Source: Cloacibacterium sp. (GTDB lineage Bacteria > Bacteroidota > Bacteroidia > Flavobacteriales > Weeksellaceae). From it: DNA of 33,379 nt. Below, piece after piece: positions 1 through 8,790 of the stretch. The stretch lies in the NCBI GenBank assembly GCA_017995195.1, contig JAGOJI010000015.1:1-33379 (forward strand), read 5' to 3'. The translations under genes were made by a program, and so were the position numbers. Position 1 is the stretch's first letter. Each line of letters begins with the position of its first letter. The notes below the pieces were generated by a model. That model worked only from the letters and a program-made list of their open reading frames with translations. It ran no database searches and was not told the DNA's origin.

Positions 1-822
1 ACAATATCATAAATTTTTCTACGGAAAAATATAAAAAATGTGAAAAGACAAGAACTTATCCTGGATACTTTAGAAAAAATTGGACATCAGGATTAAATTT
101 TGGTCGTTAATCCGGAAGTAATAGAACGAAAATATCATCTAAAAATTAAAAAATTTACCAACAAGTACTTGGCTTATCTTTACGATAGCACCATGCGTAA
201 TCCTGTAGGTCACATTATAGATGTTTTTGATAAAGTATATTCATTCGACAAAAAGGACATAAAAAAATATGGATTTTCAGCGACAACGAATTATAATTAT
301 TTATTGAAAAAGAATGTTAATGATCAAGAAAATAAATTGGATTTATTTTATATAGGTTCTTATGATGAAAGATTGAAAGTTTTATATAAACTTTCTGAAA
401 AGTTAGATGATTTTAAATTAAAATATCAATTTGTAATTGTTGGAAAAAAATCTCGAAAAAAAGCTTTATTTAATTCATCAAAATTACACAGTAAATTTTA
501 TTTTACCACGAAAAGAATTCCACATGCTGAAATCCCCAATTATTATGAAAAATCTCGTGTGATTTTGGATTTGGTACGTGAACATCAGTCGGGACTCAGT
601 TTTAGGATTTTTGAAGCCATGGCTCTGCAAAAGAAAATAATCACAACAAATCCTTTTGTTAAAGAGTATGATTTTTATAATTCCAACAATATTTTGCTGC
701 TGAATAAGGACTTGTCAAATCTTGAAAAGTCTTTTTTTGAAACTGATTATCAAGAGCTTTCGTCGGAAATTTATCAAAAATATACGTTAGAAAATTGGGT
801 GAAAAACATTTTTGATTTATGA
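1..822 (+). pseudogene. CgeB-like glycosyltransferase, N-terminus interrupted by stops
   Basis: The intact part runs from a TTG at 100 to the TGA at 820-822 (240 aa). It resembles capsule-locus glycosyltransferases of the CgeB-like/Glyco_trans_1_2 type. The C-terminal stretch HQSGLSFRIFEAMAL followed by EYDFYNSNN is the sugar-nucleotide-binding half, and the last residues ENWVKNIF fit a normal C-terminus. The same frame upstream reads like the missing N-terminal domain (LILDTLEKIGHQD, stop, ILVVNPEV), but it is broken by TAA at 94-96 and TAA at 10-12. The family is normally around 300 aa or more, so about a quarter is missing or untranslated. The stop overlaps the next start (ATGA at 819-822), so the two genes are translationally coupled. 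The pseudogene call is inference. A 240-aa protein from TTG 100 or a sequencing error cannot be excluded, and sequence left of base 1 is not visible. Confidence 0.6.
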
Positions 823-2003
823 ATAAAATAAAACATATCTTATTTGTTACCAAGGAGTTTCAATGTGATTTTCAGAAAAATTCCGGAGGAACCGGAGTTT
901 TTTATAATAATTTGAGTCAGGAATTGCTAAGAATGGGCTATCAAATTTCTGTATTTGGTTCATCAAGAAACAGTTTTAAGATTGATGATGAAAACTTTTC
1001 GTTGTTATTTGTGAAAGATTATTTCAAAAAAAATAAATTGGCGGAACTTTTTCGATCTTTGACTGGTAAATTCTCTTTTTTAGAGAAATTTCATTACCTA
1101 ATATATAATTGGGAAAAGAATTATTTGAAGAAAAATTTGAAAACATTTATTTCGGATAAAGAGATTGATGTAATTGAAACACACGATTGGGAAGGGCTTT
1201 GTACCATTGTTGAGGACTTGAAGATTCCGTATGCTGTAAGATTCCATGGATCGTGGTCGGTTTTGAATAAATTCTTTGGATACGGTGCTTCGAAAGGAAA
1301 AATTATTGAAGAGAAAAGAGCTTTTGCAAATGTCAAAAATTGTATTACAATTTCGAAATTTAATGAGAAAACCGTTCGTGAGACTTTTGGTGACAAAAAA
1401 TTTCATTTGATTTATAATGGTATTGATACCGATTTTTATAGACCTTTATCAAATGTAAAAATACAGCCAAAATCTATCTTCTATTTGGGGAGTGTTTCCG
1501 TGGAAAAAGGTGCAGAAATTGCCTTTGAGGCATTCTTGGAAATAGTAAAGATCGAAAAAAATGCTACGTTGCATTTCATTGGGAAAGAAACTCATCTTGT
1601 AGAAAATTTACAGAAAAAAATCTCCGAAAATTGTTTAGAAGATAAAATTATTTTTTACGGAAAGAAAAACCCAAATGAAATTGTCGAATTAATCAGCAAA
1701 GCAGAGGTCGTGTTTTTTCCATCAAAAGGGGAGAACTTTAGCTTGGCACTCTTAGAGGTTTTAGCAATAGGAAAACCGGTAATTTGTTCTGATATTGAAT
1801 CTTTTCGTGAAGTAATAAAAGATGGAAAAACTGGAATGATTGCAAAATCTAAGGAAGATTTTGTAGAGAAAACTCTTTTTATTTTTAATAATAAAAATTT
1901 TTCTGATAAAACTTCATTGCAGGGAAGTGATTTAATAAAAGAAAAGTTTAGCCTTAAAAACATGGCAGAAGAAACAATAAATTATTATAAAACTATAATT
2001 TAG
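819..2003 (+). CDS. Glycosyltransferase family 4
   Basis: 394 aa, GT-B fold. The N-terminal domain starts with KHILFVTKEF and carries the glycine-rich donor loop NSGGTGVFYNN at residues 21-31. The C-terminal domain begins near IFYLGSVSVEKG and holds the retaining-transferase EX7E motif (E305 and E313 in GENFSLALLE), followed by GKPVICSDIESFREVI. It should transfer a sugar from a nucleotide donor to a lipid-linked oligosaccharide at the cytoplasmic face of the inner membrane. The start ATG overlaps the stop of the gene before it by 4 bp. The next gene starts 5 bp after the stop, so it sits in the polysaccharide operon. Family assignment is firm; donor and acceptor cannot be read from the sequence. 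Confidence 0.92.
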   Translation: MNKIKHILFVTKEFQCDFQKNSGGTGVFYNNLSQELLRMGYQISVFGSSRNSFKIDDENFSLLFVKDYFKKNKLAELFRSLTGKFSFLEKFHYLIYNWEKNYLKKNLKTFISDKEIDVIETHDWEGLCTIVEDLKIPYAVRFHGSWSVLNKFFGYGASKGKIIEEKRAFANVKNCITISKFNEKTVRETFGDKKFHLIYNGIDTDFYRPLSNVKIQPKSIFYLGSVSVEKGAEIAFEAFLEIVKIEKNATLHFIGKETHLVENLQKKISENCLEDKIIFYGKKNPNEIVELISKAEVVFFPSKGENFSLALLEVLAIGKPVICSDIESFREVIKDGKTGMIAKSKEDFVEKTLFIFNNKNFSDKTSLQGSDLIKEKFSLKNMAEETINYYKTII

Positions 2004-2008
2004 ACTAT

Positions 2009-2428
2009 ATGATGCAGGACTTCAACAAACCATTTATAATAGAATTTCCAAAGATTGGAAAGAGTTCTTTAGGATATATCTCAATAGCAGAAAAAGAAAC
2101 ACTCCCATTTATTCCAAAAAGGATATACTGGACGTATTTTACCCCCGAAGATGTAGAAAGAGGTGGACATTCGCATTACGATTTGCAACAAATCTTGGTA
2201 GCTGTAGCGGGACAGATTACGATAAACACAGAGCTACAGAACGGGGAGAAAGAAACTTTTGTACTTAATTCTCCAAACTATGGACTCTACATTCCCAAGA
2301 AATGCTGGAGAACTATGAAATATACTCATAATGCTGTACAAATGTGTATTGCCAGTAATGAATATGATGAGAAAGACTATATACGAGAGTATCAATTATT
2401 TTTGAATGAAAAAAAATTATATCCTTAG
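2009..2428 (+). CDS. fdtA: dTDP-4-keto-6-deoxyglucose 3,4-ketoisomerase, FdtA/QdtA-like cupin
   Basis: 139 aa, a single cupin of the WxcM-like C-terminal family. The family motif is clear: RIYW at 38-41, then RGGHSHYDLQQILVAVAG, with the active-site His pair H54 and H56. Near the C-terminus is YDEKDYIREY, matching the YDExDYIRDY ending of FdtA and QdtA. The reaction is isomerisation of dTDP-4-keto-6-deoxy-D-glucose to the 3-keto sugar, the first committed step to dTDP-Fuc3NAc or dTDP-Qui3NAc. Position 57, often Lys in relatives, is Tyr here. The aminotransferase (5624) and acetyltransferase (3598) that finish the sugar are in the same operon. FdtA (galacto product) and QdtA (gluco product) cannot be separated by eye, so the symbol is provisional. 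Start: ATG 2009, with another ATG directly after it. Confidence 0.85.
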   Translation: MMQDFNKPFIIEFPKIGKSSLGYISIAEKETLPFIPKRIYWTYFTPEDVERGGHSHYDLQQILVAVAGQITINTELQNGEKETFVLNSPNYGLYIPKKCWRTMKYTHNAVQMCIASNEYDEKDYIREYQLFLNEKKLYP

Positions 2429-3632
2429 AGGAAAAAAAATTATTTACGCAATAAAATCCCTATTTCTTCCTCGAAAGAAGAAGATTGTTTTTTTAAAGCC
2501 TTTAGAAAGTATAGGTGAAGATTCTATAATTTTAGAAAAAATTGTGGAAAAAGGTGGTATGGTTTTGTCTTATAAACCCAAGAAAAAAGGAGATTTAATT
2601 GAAAGTAAAATAGTTTATTCAAAAGAAGCAAGACTCTTCAAATTAAAAAATGTCTATATAGAATCTCAAACAACAGGGGTTCTAAATCATAAAAAATCTA
2701 CATTTTATTACGAAAAATGGCATAATGATAATAAGAAAATTTATCTCTACAAAAACAAATTCATACATTTACATTCTGACAAATATGCTCAAATTGGCAA
2801 CTTGAGTGTAAATAAAACACAAAGCACAGGTGTTTTTTTAGGAGGTACTTTTATATTTAACTATTTTCATTTTATGATGGAGGTAATGAGTAAAGTGAAG
2901 TATATTAGTTCTATACCAAATATTGAAAACTACCCAATTTTAATAGACAAGTGCATTGCAGAAAATACAAACTTTCAATTTTTCATATCTCTGTTTTTGC
3001 CTAAGAATAGAATTGTATATTTAAAAAACAATTTATTGTATAGAATCGAGAAATTATGGTATATTACTTCCCCAAATATAACAATTCCAAATATAGATTT
3101 AGGAGAAAAATACCTTCCGGAATATACCGCAATACGCGAATCTTCTGTTACATATCTTCGTAACTTTGTACTTCAACATTATTTAAAAAACATTCCTTCA
3201 ATACAGTTTTTTTCAAAAATATTTTTAGCAAGGAAATCAAAAACCCGAATTTATAATCAAAGCGAAATATTGGAAATTGCTTTAAACTATGGCTTTACTG
3301 CAGTTTATTTAGAGGAATTAAGTGTTTTGGAGCAAGCCCATATCATGCAAAATGCAGACTATATTGTAGGCCCTACCGGTGCCGCTTGGACAAACCTTCT
3401 TTTTGCCAAAAAAAATGCAAAAGGTCTTATTTGGATGAGTGACGTTTGGGGAGATTTCTCAGCATATTCCACTATTGCTCATTATGTTAACTTTGATTTA
3501 AATTATATTATTTTTGAAAAAAAATCAAATGATTTCCATGAAAACTATTTACTTGATAAAGAAGTTTTCACGAAAAATATAGAAAAATTATTAACTGATG
3601 AATTCCACAATAAAAATACATCATTTAGCTGA
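2406..3632 (+). CDS. Glycosyltransferase family 61 (DUF563)
   Basis: 408 aa. The C-terminal half matches the GT61/DUF563 family: [20 protein letters not shown], then [19 protein letters not shown] around residues 322-340, then a hydrophobic end. The N-terminal about 150 residues are Lys/Tyr-rich and not recognisable; [13 protein letters not shown] (about 155-168) resembles the family's conserved HF/HW segment. It probably adds a sugar during repeat-unit assembly. The gene overlaps the cupin gene by 23 bp and the following acetyltransferase by 35 bp, in different frames, which points to translational coupling. Many bacterial GT61 proteins lie in capsule or LPS clusters, consistent with this position. 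Substrate unknown. Confidence 0.8.
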   Translation: MKKNYILRGKKIIYAIKSLFLPRKKKIVFLKPLESIGEDSIILEKIVEKGGMVLSYKPKKKGDLIESKIVYSKEARLFKLKNVYIESQTTGVLNHKKSTFYYEKWHNDNKKIYLYKNKFIHLHSDKYAQIGNLSVNKTQSTGVFLGGTFIFNYFHFMMEVMSKVKYISSIPNIENYPILIDKCIAENTNFQFFISLFLPKNRIVYLKNNLLYRIEKLWYITSPNITIPNIDLGEKYLPEYTAIRESSVTYLRNFVLQHYLKNIPSIQFFSKIFLARKSKTRIYNQSEILEIALNYGFTAVYLEELSVLEQAHIMQNADYIVGPTGAAWTNLLFAKKNAKGLIWMSDVWGDFSAYSTIAHYVNFDLNYIIFEKKSNDFHENYLLDKEVFTKNIEKLLTDEFHNKNTSFS

Positions 3633-4059
3633 TATTCAGACAGATAAAATTGGAGAAAATACTACTGTTTGGCAATTTTGCGTAATTTTACAAAATGCAG
3701 AAATTGGGAAAAATTGTAACATCAATTGTCATGTTTTTATAGAAAACAACGTGAAAATTGGTAATAATGTAACGATAAAATCTGGTGTGCAAATCTGGGA
3801 CGGAATTACTATAGAAGATGATGTTTTCGTTGGTCCAAATGTAACCTTCACCAATGATAAAAATCCAAAATCTAAAAATATAGATTTTAAACTCCAAGAA
3901 ACTGTTATCAAAAAAGGAGCTTCAATTGGTGCGAATGCTACTATTTTACCAGGAATAATAGTTGGAGAAAACACAGTAATTGGTGCTGGAAGCGTAGTAA
4001 CAAAAAATGTTCCTGATAACGAAACCTGGGTGGGTAATCCCGCAAAAAAAATAAAATAA
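3598..4059 (+). CDS. fdtC: dTDP-3-amino-3,6-dideoxyhexose N-acetyltransferase, FdtC/QdtC-like
   Basis: 153 aa, a left-handed beta-helix protein built from hexapeptide repeats (for example [43 protein letters not shown]). FTNDKNPKS at 84-92 is typical of the FdtC/QdtC/WxcM N-terminal acetyltransferases, and CHVFIEN (H45) matches the region of the catalytic histidine. The C-terminus GNPAKKIK is the standard end of this fold. It should acetylate the 3-amino group made by the 5624 aminotransferase using acetyl-CoA. The start ATG 3598 lies 35 bp inside the GT61 gene; beginning at that ATG gives the full family N-terminus. Galacto or gluco specificity is undecided. Confidence 0.85.
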   Translation: MNSTIKIHHLADIQTDKIGENTTVWQFCVILQNAEIGKNCNINCHVFIENNVKIGNNVTIKSGVQIWDGITIEDDVFVGPNVTFTNDKNPKSKNIDFKLQETVIKKGASIGANATILPGIIVGENTVIGAGSVVTKNVPDNETWVGNPAKKIK

Positions 4060-4062
4060 TTT

Positions 4063-5615
4063 GTGGAAAAAAAAATTAATTTATCTGTATTTTTTAGTCT
4101 TTCCTTTATATTTATTCTCTACTCGATTTTAGTAGGAATTGATTTTATAGATTCTGGATACATCATATCTTTATCTAAAAAATACATAATGGACAGGTTA
4201 TTTATAAAAATTTTGATTATGTGAGACCATTTGTCACACCTGTTCTTTGGAGTATCATACTTCGTCCTTTCTGGGGATTTACAGATTATTTTTATATCAT
4301 TTGTAGGGGTTTAGTAGTGTTTCAATTGGTTGTAATTTCCTATAATATTTCCCGAATCCTGTTACAAGTTCATTTTTGGAATTATAAAATGTGGATTCTT
4401 ATTCCTTTTTTTACAATCATAAATATTCATACTTTTCCGATTATGCCTTGGCACACAATCGATGGACTTTTTTTCTTAAGTTTTTCCGCTTATTATTTGT
4501 TCGAAAGAAATTTTTTTTGGGCACTCTTTTTTTCAAGTATTGCAGCAGCAACTAAACAACCTTATTTTGCTACTACATTTTATTTATTATTTGGAATTAT
4601 TTTATTTAGAATGAATTTTTCTTATAAATTTGATTATAAAATTATCGTTTTTCTTCTACTTATAATGTTTATGCTTTATGATTATCATATTTATGAAGGA
4701 TTATTTTATTATAAAACATCTAAACGTGAAAACCTTGTCGAGCTTTATAATGCAGGAATAAAAGTATATTTAGAAGCGATAAAGAGTTGGTTGATTTTGT
4801 TAGTAGTAGTTGTTGTAAGTTTAATAATTTATTATAAAAATAAAAATAAAAATAAATGGTTTGAAATTTTAGTGGTCGTATTGTTTTGCATTTCTCTTAT
4901 AGTACCGATTTTTAATTTTATTTTGGGCAGAGATGAGCACAATTTACATAGAATTATCAATTTACTCTTGCCTATGTTTTTTGTAAGAGAAATAATTCGA
5001 GTATATAAAAAGAGGAATATAGACTTTGTTTTTTATCAAAACTTATTTGTGTTACTTATAATTTGGAGCTCATCAATTTCATGGGGAGCTAATACTATTT
5101 TTCTTGCCTTACCATTTTTCTTTTGTCTATTCAAAATCAATCTTTTTTCTCCCAAATCCAACTTTATTTTGAGTGGAATTGTTTTTCTATTTCTTATTTT
5201 AAGAATTTTTAATCCTTATGTCGAAAAAAATATTTTTGAGACAAATTACAGAAAAATAAAAAACTATCCTCTTCTCTCAGGTATTTATACGAGCTCTGAA
5301 CATTTAGAATATCTACAGGAAGCAAAAGAAATTTCGGAAAAATATAATAAAAATGTGTTGTTTTTACCAGGCTTTCCTTTAGCGACAATTTATCTAGAGA
5401 AAAAAAATAATAGAGCAAATTGGGAAATGGATATTGAGTACCCCAACATCGAAAAGGATTTATCTTTACTAAATGACAAAAATTTAATTTTTGTTTTGGA
5501 TAAAAAAGAAATTATAAGTTCGGAAGATGACTTCTATAAAAGTAGCTTTACAAAAATAGTTCGAAAAAACATAGAAAAGATAGACTCTACAACTTATTTT
5601 TACATCTATAAATGA
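4063..5615 (+). pseudogene. Multi-spanning membrane protein of polysaccharide locus, frameshifted near codon 40
   Basis: The C-terminal 464 codons are open from GTG 4221 to 5615 and encode a protein with about 9-11 hydrophobic segments and a soluble tail, like GT-C/ArnT-type or DUF2029-like membrane glycosyltransferases. The true start looks like GTG 4063, 3 bp after the previous stop. That frame gives a signal-anchor helix and then DFIDSGYIISLSKK. At the A6 run 4177-4182 the reading must move back one base to continue as IHNGQVIYKNFDYVRPFV, which is the kind of sequence expected at this point in such proteins (DxGY...NGQxxYKxFDYxRP). One extra A would give a single 517-aa protein. As written, the first frame ends at TGA 4222-4224 and the second has no start before GTG 4221. 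Either a pseudogene, a phase-variable gene, or a sequence error. Confidence 0.7.
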
Positions 5616-5623
5616 AATAACTT

Positions 5624-6727
5624 ATGATAAAGTTTCTTGATCTTCAAAAAATTAACCTTCTTCACCAAACAGAAATCGAAAAAGAACTATTGGATACTTT
5701 CAGAAGTGGGTGGTATTTATTAGGCGAAAAAAACAAAAATTTTGAAAAATCTTTGACCGATTATTTAGGTGTACGTCATGTAATAGGTGTTGCAAATGGT
5801 CTTGATGCTTTGAGATTAATCCTGCGAGCGTATATAGAATTGGGAATTATGCAGCAGGGCGACGAAATTATTGTTCCGGCAAATACTTATATCGCCTCTA
5901 TTTTAGCCATTACGGATAATGGTTTAAAACCTGTTTTAGCTGAGCCAAATATTGAAAATTATAATGTTGATGTCTCGGAGATCGAAAAAAATATTACTTC
6001 CAAAACAAAGGCAATAATGTTAGTTCATTTGTATGGAAAAGTCGCTTTTGACGAAAAAATAAAACAAATTGCACAAAAATATAACCTAAAAATAATTGAA
6101 GATAATGCACAAGCAATCGGTGCCGAATACAAAAATACGAAAACCGGAAACTTGGGAGATGCGTCTGGATTTAGCTTCTATCCCGGGAAAAATCTTGGAG
6201 CATTAGGCGATGGTGGAGCAGTTTCTACAAACGATGAAATGTTGGCAAAATGTATTAGAAGTTTGGCAAATTATGGGTCTGCAGAAAAATATATCAACCA
6301 ATACAAAGGACTAAACTCAAGATTAGATGAATTGCAAGCAGGAATTTTAAATATTAAACTAAAATATCTCAATCAAGAAAATAAACGTAGACAAGAAATT
6401 GCTAAGAAATATTGCACAGAAATAAAAAATCCCAAAATAATTCTCCCCAATTATAATCATGAATTTCCAAATGAAAACGTTTGGCATTTATTTGTTGTAC
6501 GAACTGAAAATAGGAATAATCTTCAAAAATATTTAGCCGACAATGGTGTACAAACATTGATTCATTATCCAATTGCACCACATCAACAAGAGTGTTACCG
6601 AGAGTTTTCCCGCTTGTCCTTTTCAATTACAGAAAAAATTCATCAAGAGGTTTTGAGCCTGCCAATCAGTCAGGTTTTGACCGACGACGAAGTAAATAAA
6701 GTAATCTGTTTAATCAATAATTATTAA
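5624..6727 (+). CDS. fdtB: dTDP-3-keto-6-deoxyhexose 3-aminotransferase, FdtB/QdtB-like (DegT/DnrJ/EryC1)
   Basis: 367 aa, a PLP-dependent sugar aminotransferase. It opens with FLDLQKIN, typical of this group. The PLP lysine is K189 in [17 protein letters not shown]160 of IIEDNAQA would contact the pyridine nitrogen, and [13 protein letters not shown] is present as [10 protein letters not shown]. It should transfer an amino group from glutamate to C3 of the 3-keto sugar made by the 2009 ketoisomerase. The product is then acetylated by the 3598 enzyme. rmlA and rmlB, which make the precursor, are not in the window and must lie elsewhere. Length is normal for the family. Start ATG 5624 follows the membrane-protein stop by 8 bp. 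Confidence 0.88.
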   Translation: MIKFLDLQKINLLHQTEIEKELLDTFRSGWYLLGEKNKNFEKSLTDYLGVRHVIGVANGLDALRLILRAYIELGIMQQGDEIIVPANTYIASILAITDNGLKPVLAEPNIENYNVDVSEIEKNITSKTKAIMLVHLYGKVAFDEKIKQIAQKYNLKIIEDNAQAIGAEYKNTKTGNLGDASGFSFYPGKNLGALGDGGAVSTNDEMLAKCIRSLANYGSAEKYINQYKGLNSRLDELQAGILNIKLKYLNQENKRRQEIAKKYCTEIKNPKIILPNYNHEFPNENVWHLFVVRTENRNNLQKYLADNGVQTLIHYPIAPHQQECYREFSRLSFSITEKIHQEVLSLPISQVLTDDEVNKVICLINNY

Positions 6728-6733
6728 TTCTTT

Positions 6734-7639
6734 GTGGAAAATCCTTTAGTAAGTATCATTTTAATTTCAATGAATCACGAAAAATTCATTGCACAAGCTT
6801 GTTATTCTGCTTTAAATCAAACCTATTCAAATATCGAAATTATTTTTTTAGACAATAAATCTGACGATAAAACCTTTGAAATTGGTAATGAAATCTTATC
6901 TAAAGGAAAGTTTCCTTACAAAGGAATCCAAAATACAGAACGATTTGGTGTTTCTAAAAATTTAAATACTCTAGTTTCTTATGCAAGCGGTGAGTATATT
7001 TCAATACTTTCTGGTGATGATTGGTATGCAAACAATATAATCGAGCGAAAACTACAATTTTTAGAGAACAATAAAGCCGATATTTTATTATCAGACGGTT
7101 ATAAATATATCCAAGAAACAGGCGAAACCAAAGATGTTTATAAAAAAAAAGAAAAATCTAATATTATAGAATCTCTGGATAACTTTTTCGAAAAGAATGT
7201 AACTGAAAACAAAACAGCAAATGTAGGTACTTTTATAAAAAGAGAACTATTAATAAAAGAACCTTTCGATGAAAACGTACAAACTGAAGACTGGGACATG
7301 AATCTTAGGCTTACATCGAAGGGATATCAATTGAATTTTGTTGATGAAAAATTGTTTTTTTACAGAATTTTAAACTCCAGTCTGTCAAGAAATATTGATG
7401 CAATGGAGGAATCCTATCGAATAGTAACAAATAAATATATTCATTTCATCAATACGAACAAAAAATTAAAAAAAGAATACCTACTAAAGCTACTTTTCTA
7501 CAAATACGAGAAGCTTTTACAAAATTCAAGTGAAATGGAAAAAAAAAGAATTCTTAAAGCTTGGAAAATAGAAAAAAACAAAATTAAAAATCCTCAACCT
7601 TTAAGGTTTTTCAAAAATATATTTTTAAAACTCCAGTAA
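6734..7639 (+). CDS. Glycosyltransferase family 2
   Basis: 301 aa, GT-A fold. The N-terminus PLVSIILISMNHEKFIAQAC is the standard GT2 nucleotide-binding strand. D40 in IIFLDNKSDD and the DxD-like SGDDW at 93-97 are the donor and metal positions, and TEDWDMNLRL corresponds to the catalytic ED region. The C-terminal about 80 residues are Lys-rich and probably contact the membrane. It starts with GTG at 6734 in the context TTTGTGGAAAA, the same context as the start proposed at 4063. It follows fdtB by 6 bp and is the last + gene of the polysaccharide operon. Donor sugar cannot be predicted. Confidence 0.9.
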   Translation: MENPLVSIILISMNHEKFIAQACYSALNQTYSNIEIIFLDNKSDDKTFEIGNEILSKGKFPYKGIQNTERFGVSKNLNTLVSYASGEYISILSGDDWYANNIIERKLQFLENNKADILLSDGYKYIQETGETKDVYKKKEKSNIIESLDNFFEKNVTENKTANVGTFIKRELLIKEPFDENVQTEDWDMNLRLTSKGYQLNFVDEKLFFYRILNSSLSRNIDAMEESYRIVTNKYIHFINTNKKLKKEYLLKLLFYKYEKLLQNSSEMEKKRILKAWKIEKNKIKNPQPLRFFKNIFLKLQ

Positions 7640-7704
7640 ATCTATTACTTTACAAAATTATGTTGTTATAATGTTTTTTAAATTACGGCTAATACAGAAA
7701 AAGA

Positions 7705-7760
7705 CGTGAAATCATTGTGTAACATAACTTCTATTATGAAAAATGATTTGTTTTATCACG
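7705..7760. terminator. Weak long-loop inverted repeat between convergent genes
   Basis: In the 141-bp gap between the convergent genes ending at 7639 and 7781, AAATCATT at 7709-7716 pairs with AATGATTT at 7742-7749, and CGTG at 7705-7708 pairs with CACG at 7757-7760. The loop is 25 nt and there is no clean T tract, so the terminator role is only a guess. Nothing else is recognisable in the gap. Confidence 0.25.
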
Positions 7761-7780
7761 TATGTTTGTAATCTCTACTA

Positions 7781-8707
7781 TTATAAATTACAATCAAAGT
7801 ATCTTTCCAAAACCTTTAAACTACAATAATCCTCTACATTTTTATTCCAAAACTGTTCGCAAAATTCGTGGGCATTTTTTATTATTTCTAAGCATTTGTC
7901 GGGGTTAGCAATATAGAAGTTCAGTTGTTCTTCCAAGTTGGAGTAATCGGGCTTTATTTCTATAAAATGTCTGCCACTTTGGAGTTTCCCTTCCATAAAC
8001 CAAGTTTCGTATTTGGGTTTCGGCATCACTGCGATAGAGTTGCTACTCATAATCCATTTTAGGTTGGAGGCTACATCGTTTCCTTCCAAACTTAGGATAA
8101 ATTTATGGTTTAGGTGTTCCTGTAAACTACTTTTGGGCTTTATCCATTTAGGATCGCCACCGTTCTTGTTGATTTGTCCTAGATCGCAAAGTGGATGTTC
8201 AAAATATTTTTTGTAAAAATCATGGCGATGACTTTGAAAAACAGCTGCTCTTCCGTAGAGTATATTTTTCTTTTGGAAAAAAGGTTGGTCGTCTTTTATC
8301 CAAACAAAATGTCTTACTTTGTCTAGATTCAACAAGATGCTGTTTTGATTATGGTTGCCAATAGGGCGACTTTTTACAATGCTTGGCAGATCAGGAATAT
8401 GAATGACATCGCCAAAAACAAAATTTAAAGGTAAATTTTTATCAAAAAATCTGGCGTATTCCCAAGTGTCAAAATAATAAGCTTTCGGTGTTTTGGGTTT
8501 TTCTAAATCTTTGATGAAAGTAGTCCCCCAATTTTTATATAAAGAAGTTTTACAGTAGTAATCAATTCTTTCTCTTATAAGTTGTTCTTCGGATAATTGA
8601 GACTCTAATGCTAAAATTTTTGTTTTAAAATCTCTGCCAATAGGGAAGAGTAGATGGATATATCCTTTTAGGTAGAAAAATAACTTGTTTTGCTTCTTTA
8701 TCTTCAT
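7781..8707 (-). CDS. Glycosyltransferase family 90 (CAP10-like)
   Basis: 308 aa from the chosen start. The C-terminal half matches the GT90/CAP10 domain: HKFILSLEGNDVASNLKWIM, then SSNSIAVMPKPKYETWF, then HFIEIKPDYSNLEEQLNFY. GT90 proteins of bacterial surface-polysaccharide loci transfer sugars (xylose or related) to LPS or capsule; the donor here is unknown. The open frame extends to a TTG at 8734, but that codon sits next to the -7 promoter box at 8736-8743, so translation from ATG 8707 is preferred, giving a leader of about 20 nt. It is transcribed against the + operon and marks the end of the polysaccharide block. Confidence 0.85.
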   Translation of the reverse strand: MKIKKQNKLFFYLKGYIHLLFPIGRDFKTKILALESQLSEEQLIRERIDYYCKTSLYKNWGTTFIKDLEKPKTPKAYYFDTWEYARFFDKNLPLNFVFGDVIHIPDLPSIVKSRPIGNHNQNSILLNLDKVRHFVWIKDDQPFFQKKNILYGRAAVFQSHRHDFYKKYFEHPLCDLGQINKNGGDPKWIKPKSSLQEHLNHKFILSLEGNDVASNLKWIMSSNSIAVMPKPKYETWFMEGKLQSGRHFIEIKPDYSNLEEQLNFYIANPDKCLEIIKNAHEFCEQFWNKNVEDYCSLKVLERYFDCNL

Positions 8708-8735
8708 GTTATAAAATAACCAATTTGAGACCAAA

Positions 8736-8767
8736 CAAAGATAGATGAATCTTTATTTAGTCCCAAA
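8736..8767 (-). promoter_or_regulatory. Promoter of GT90 gene
   Basis: Reading the - strand, TTTG (8767-8764) is followed after 20 nt by TATCTTTG (8743-8736). This is a full match to the Bacteroidetes sigma consensus TTTG-N19-21-TAnnTTTG. The expected start of transcription is near 8730, upstream of ATG 8707. Confidence 0.8.
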
Positions 8768-8790
8768 TTTAGGTCAAATATACAATTATA

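Noticed and set aside
4170-4224. Programmed -1 frameshift at TCT AAA AAA TAC
   Set aside because: The heptamer T-AAA-AAA does not fit X-XXY-YYZ, since the first slipped codon would be TAA. No strong downstream hairpin is evident. A plain indel is simpler.
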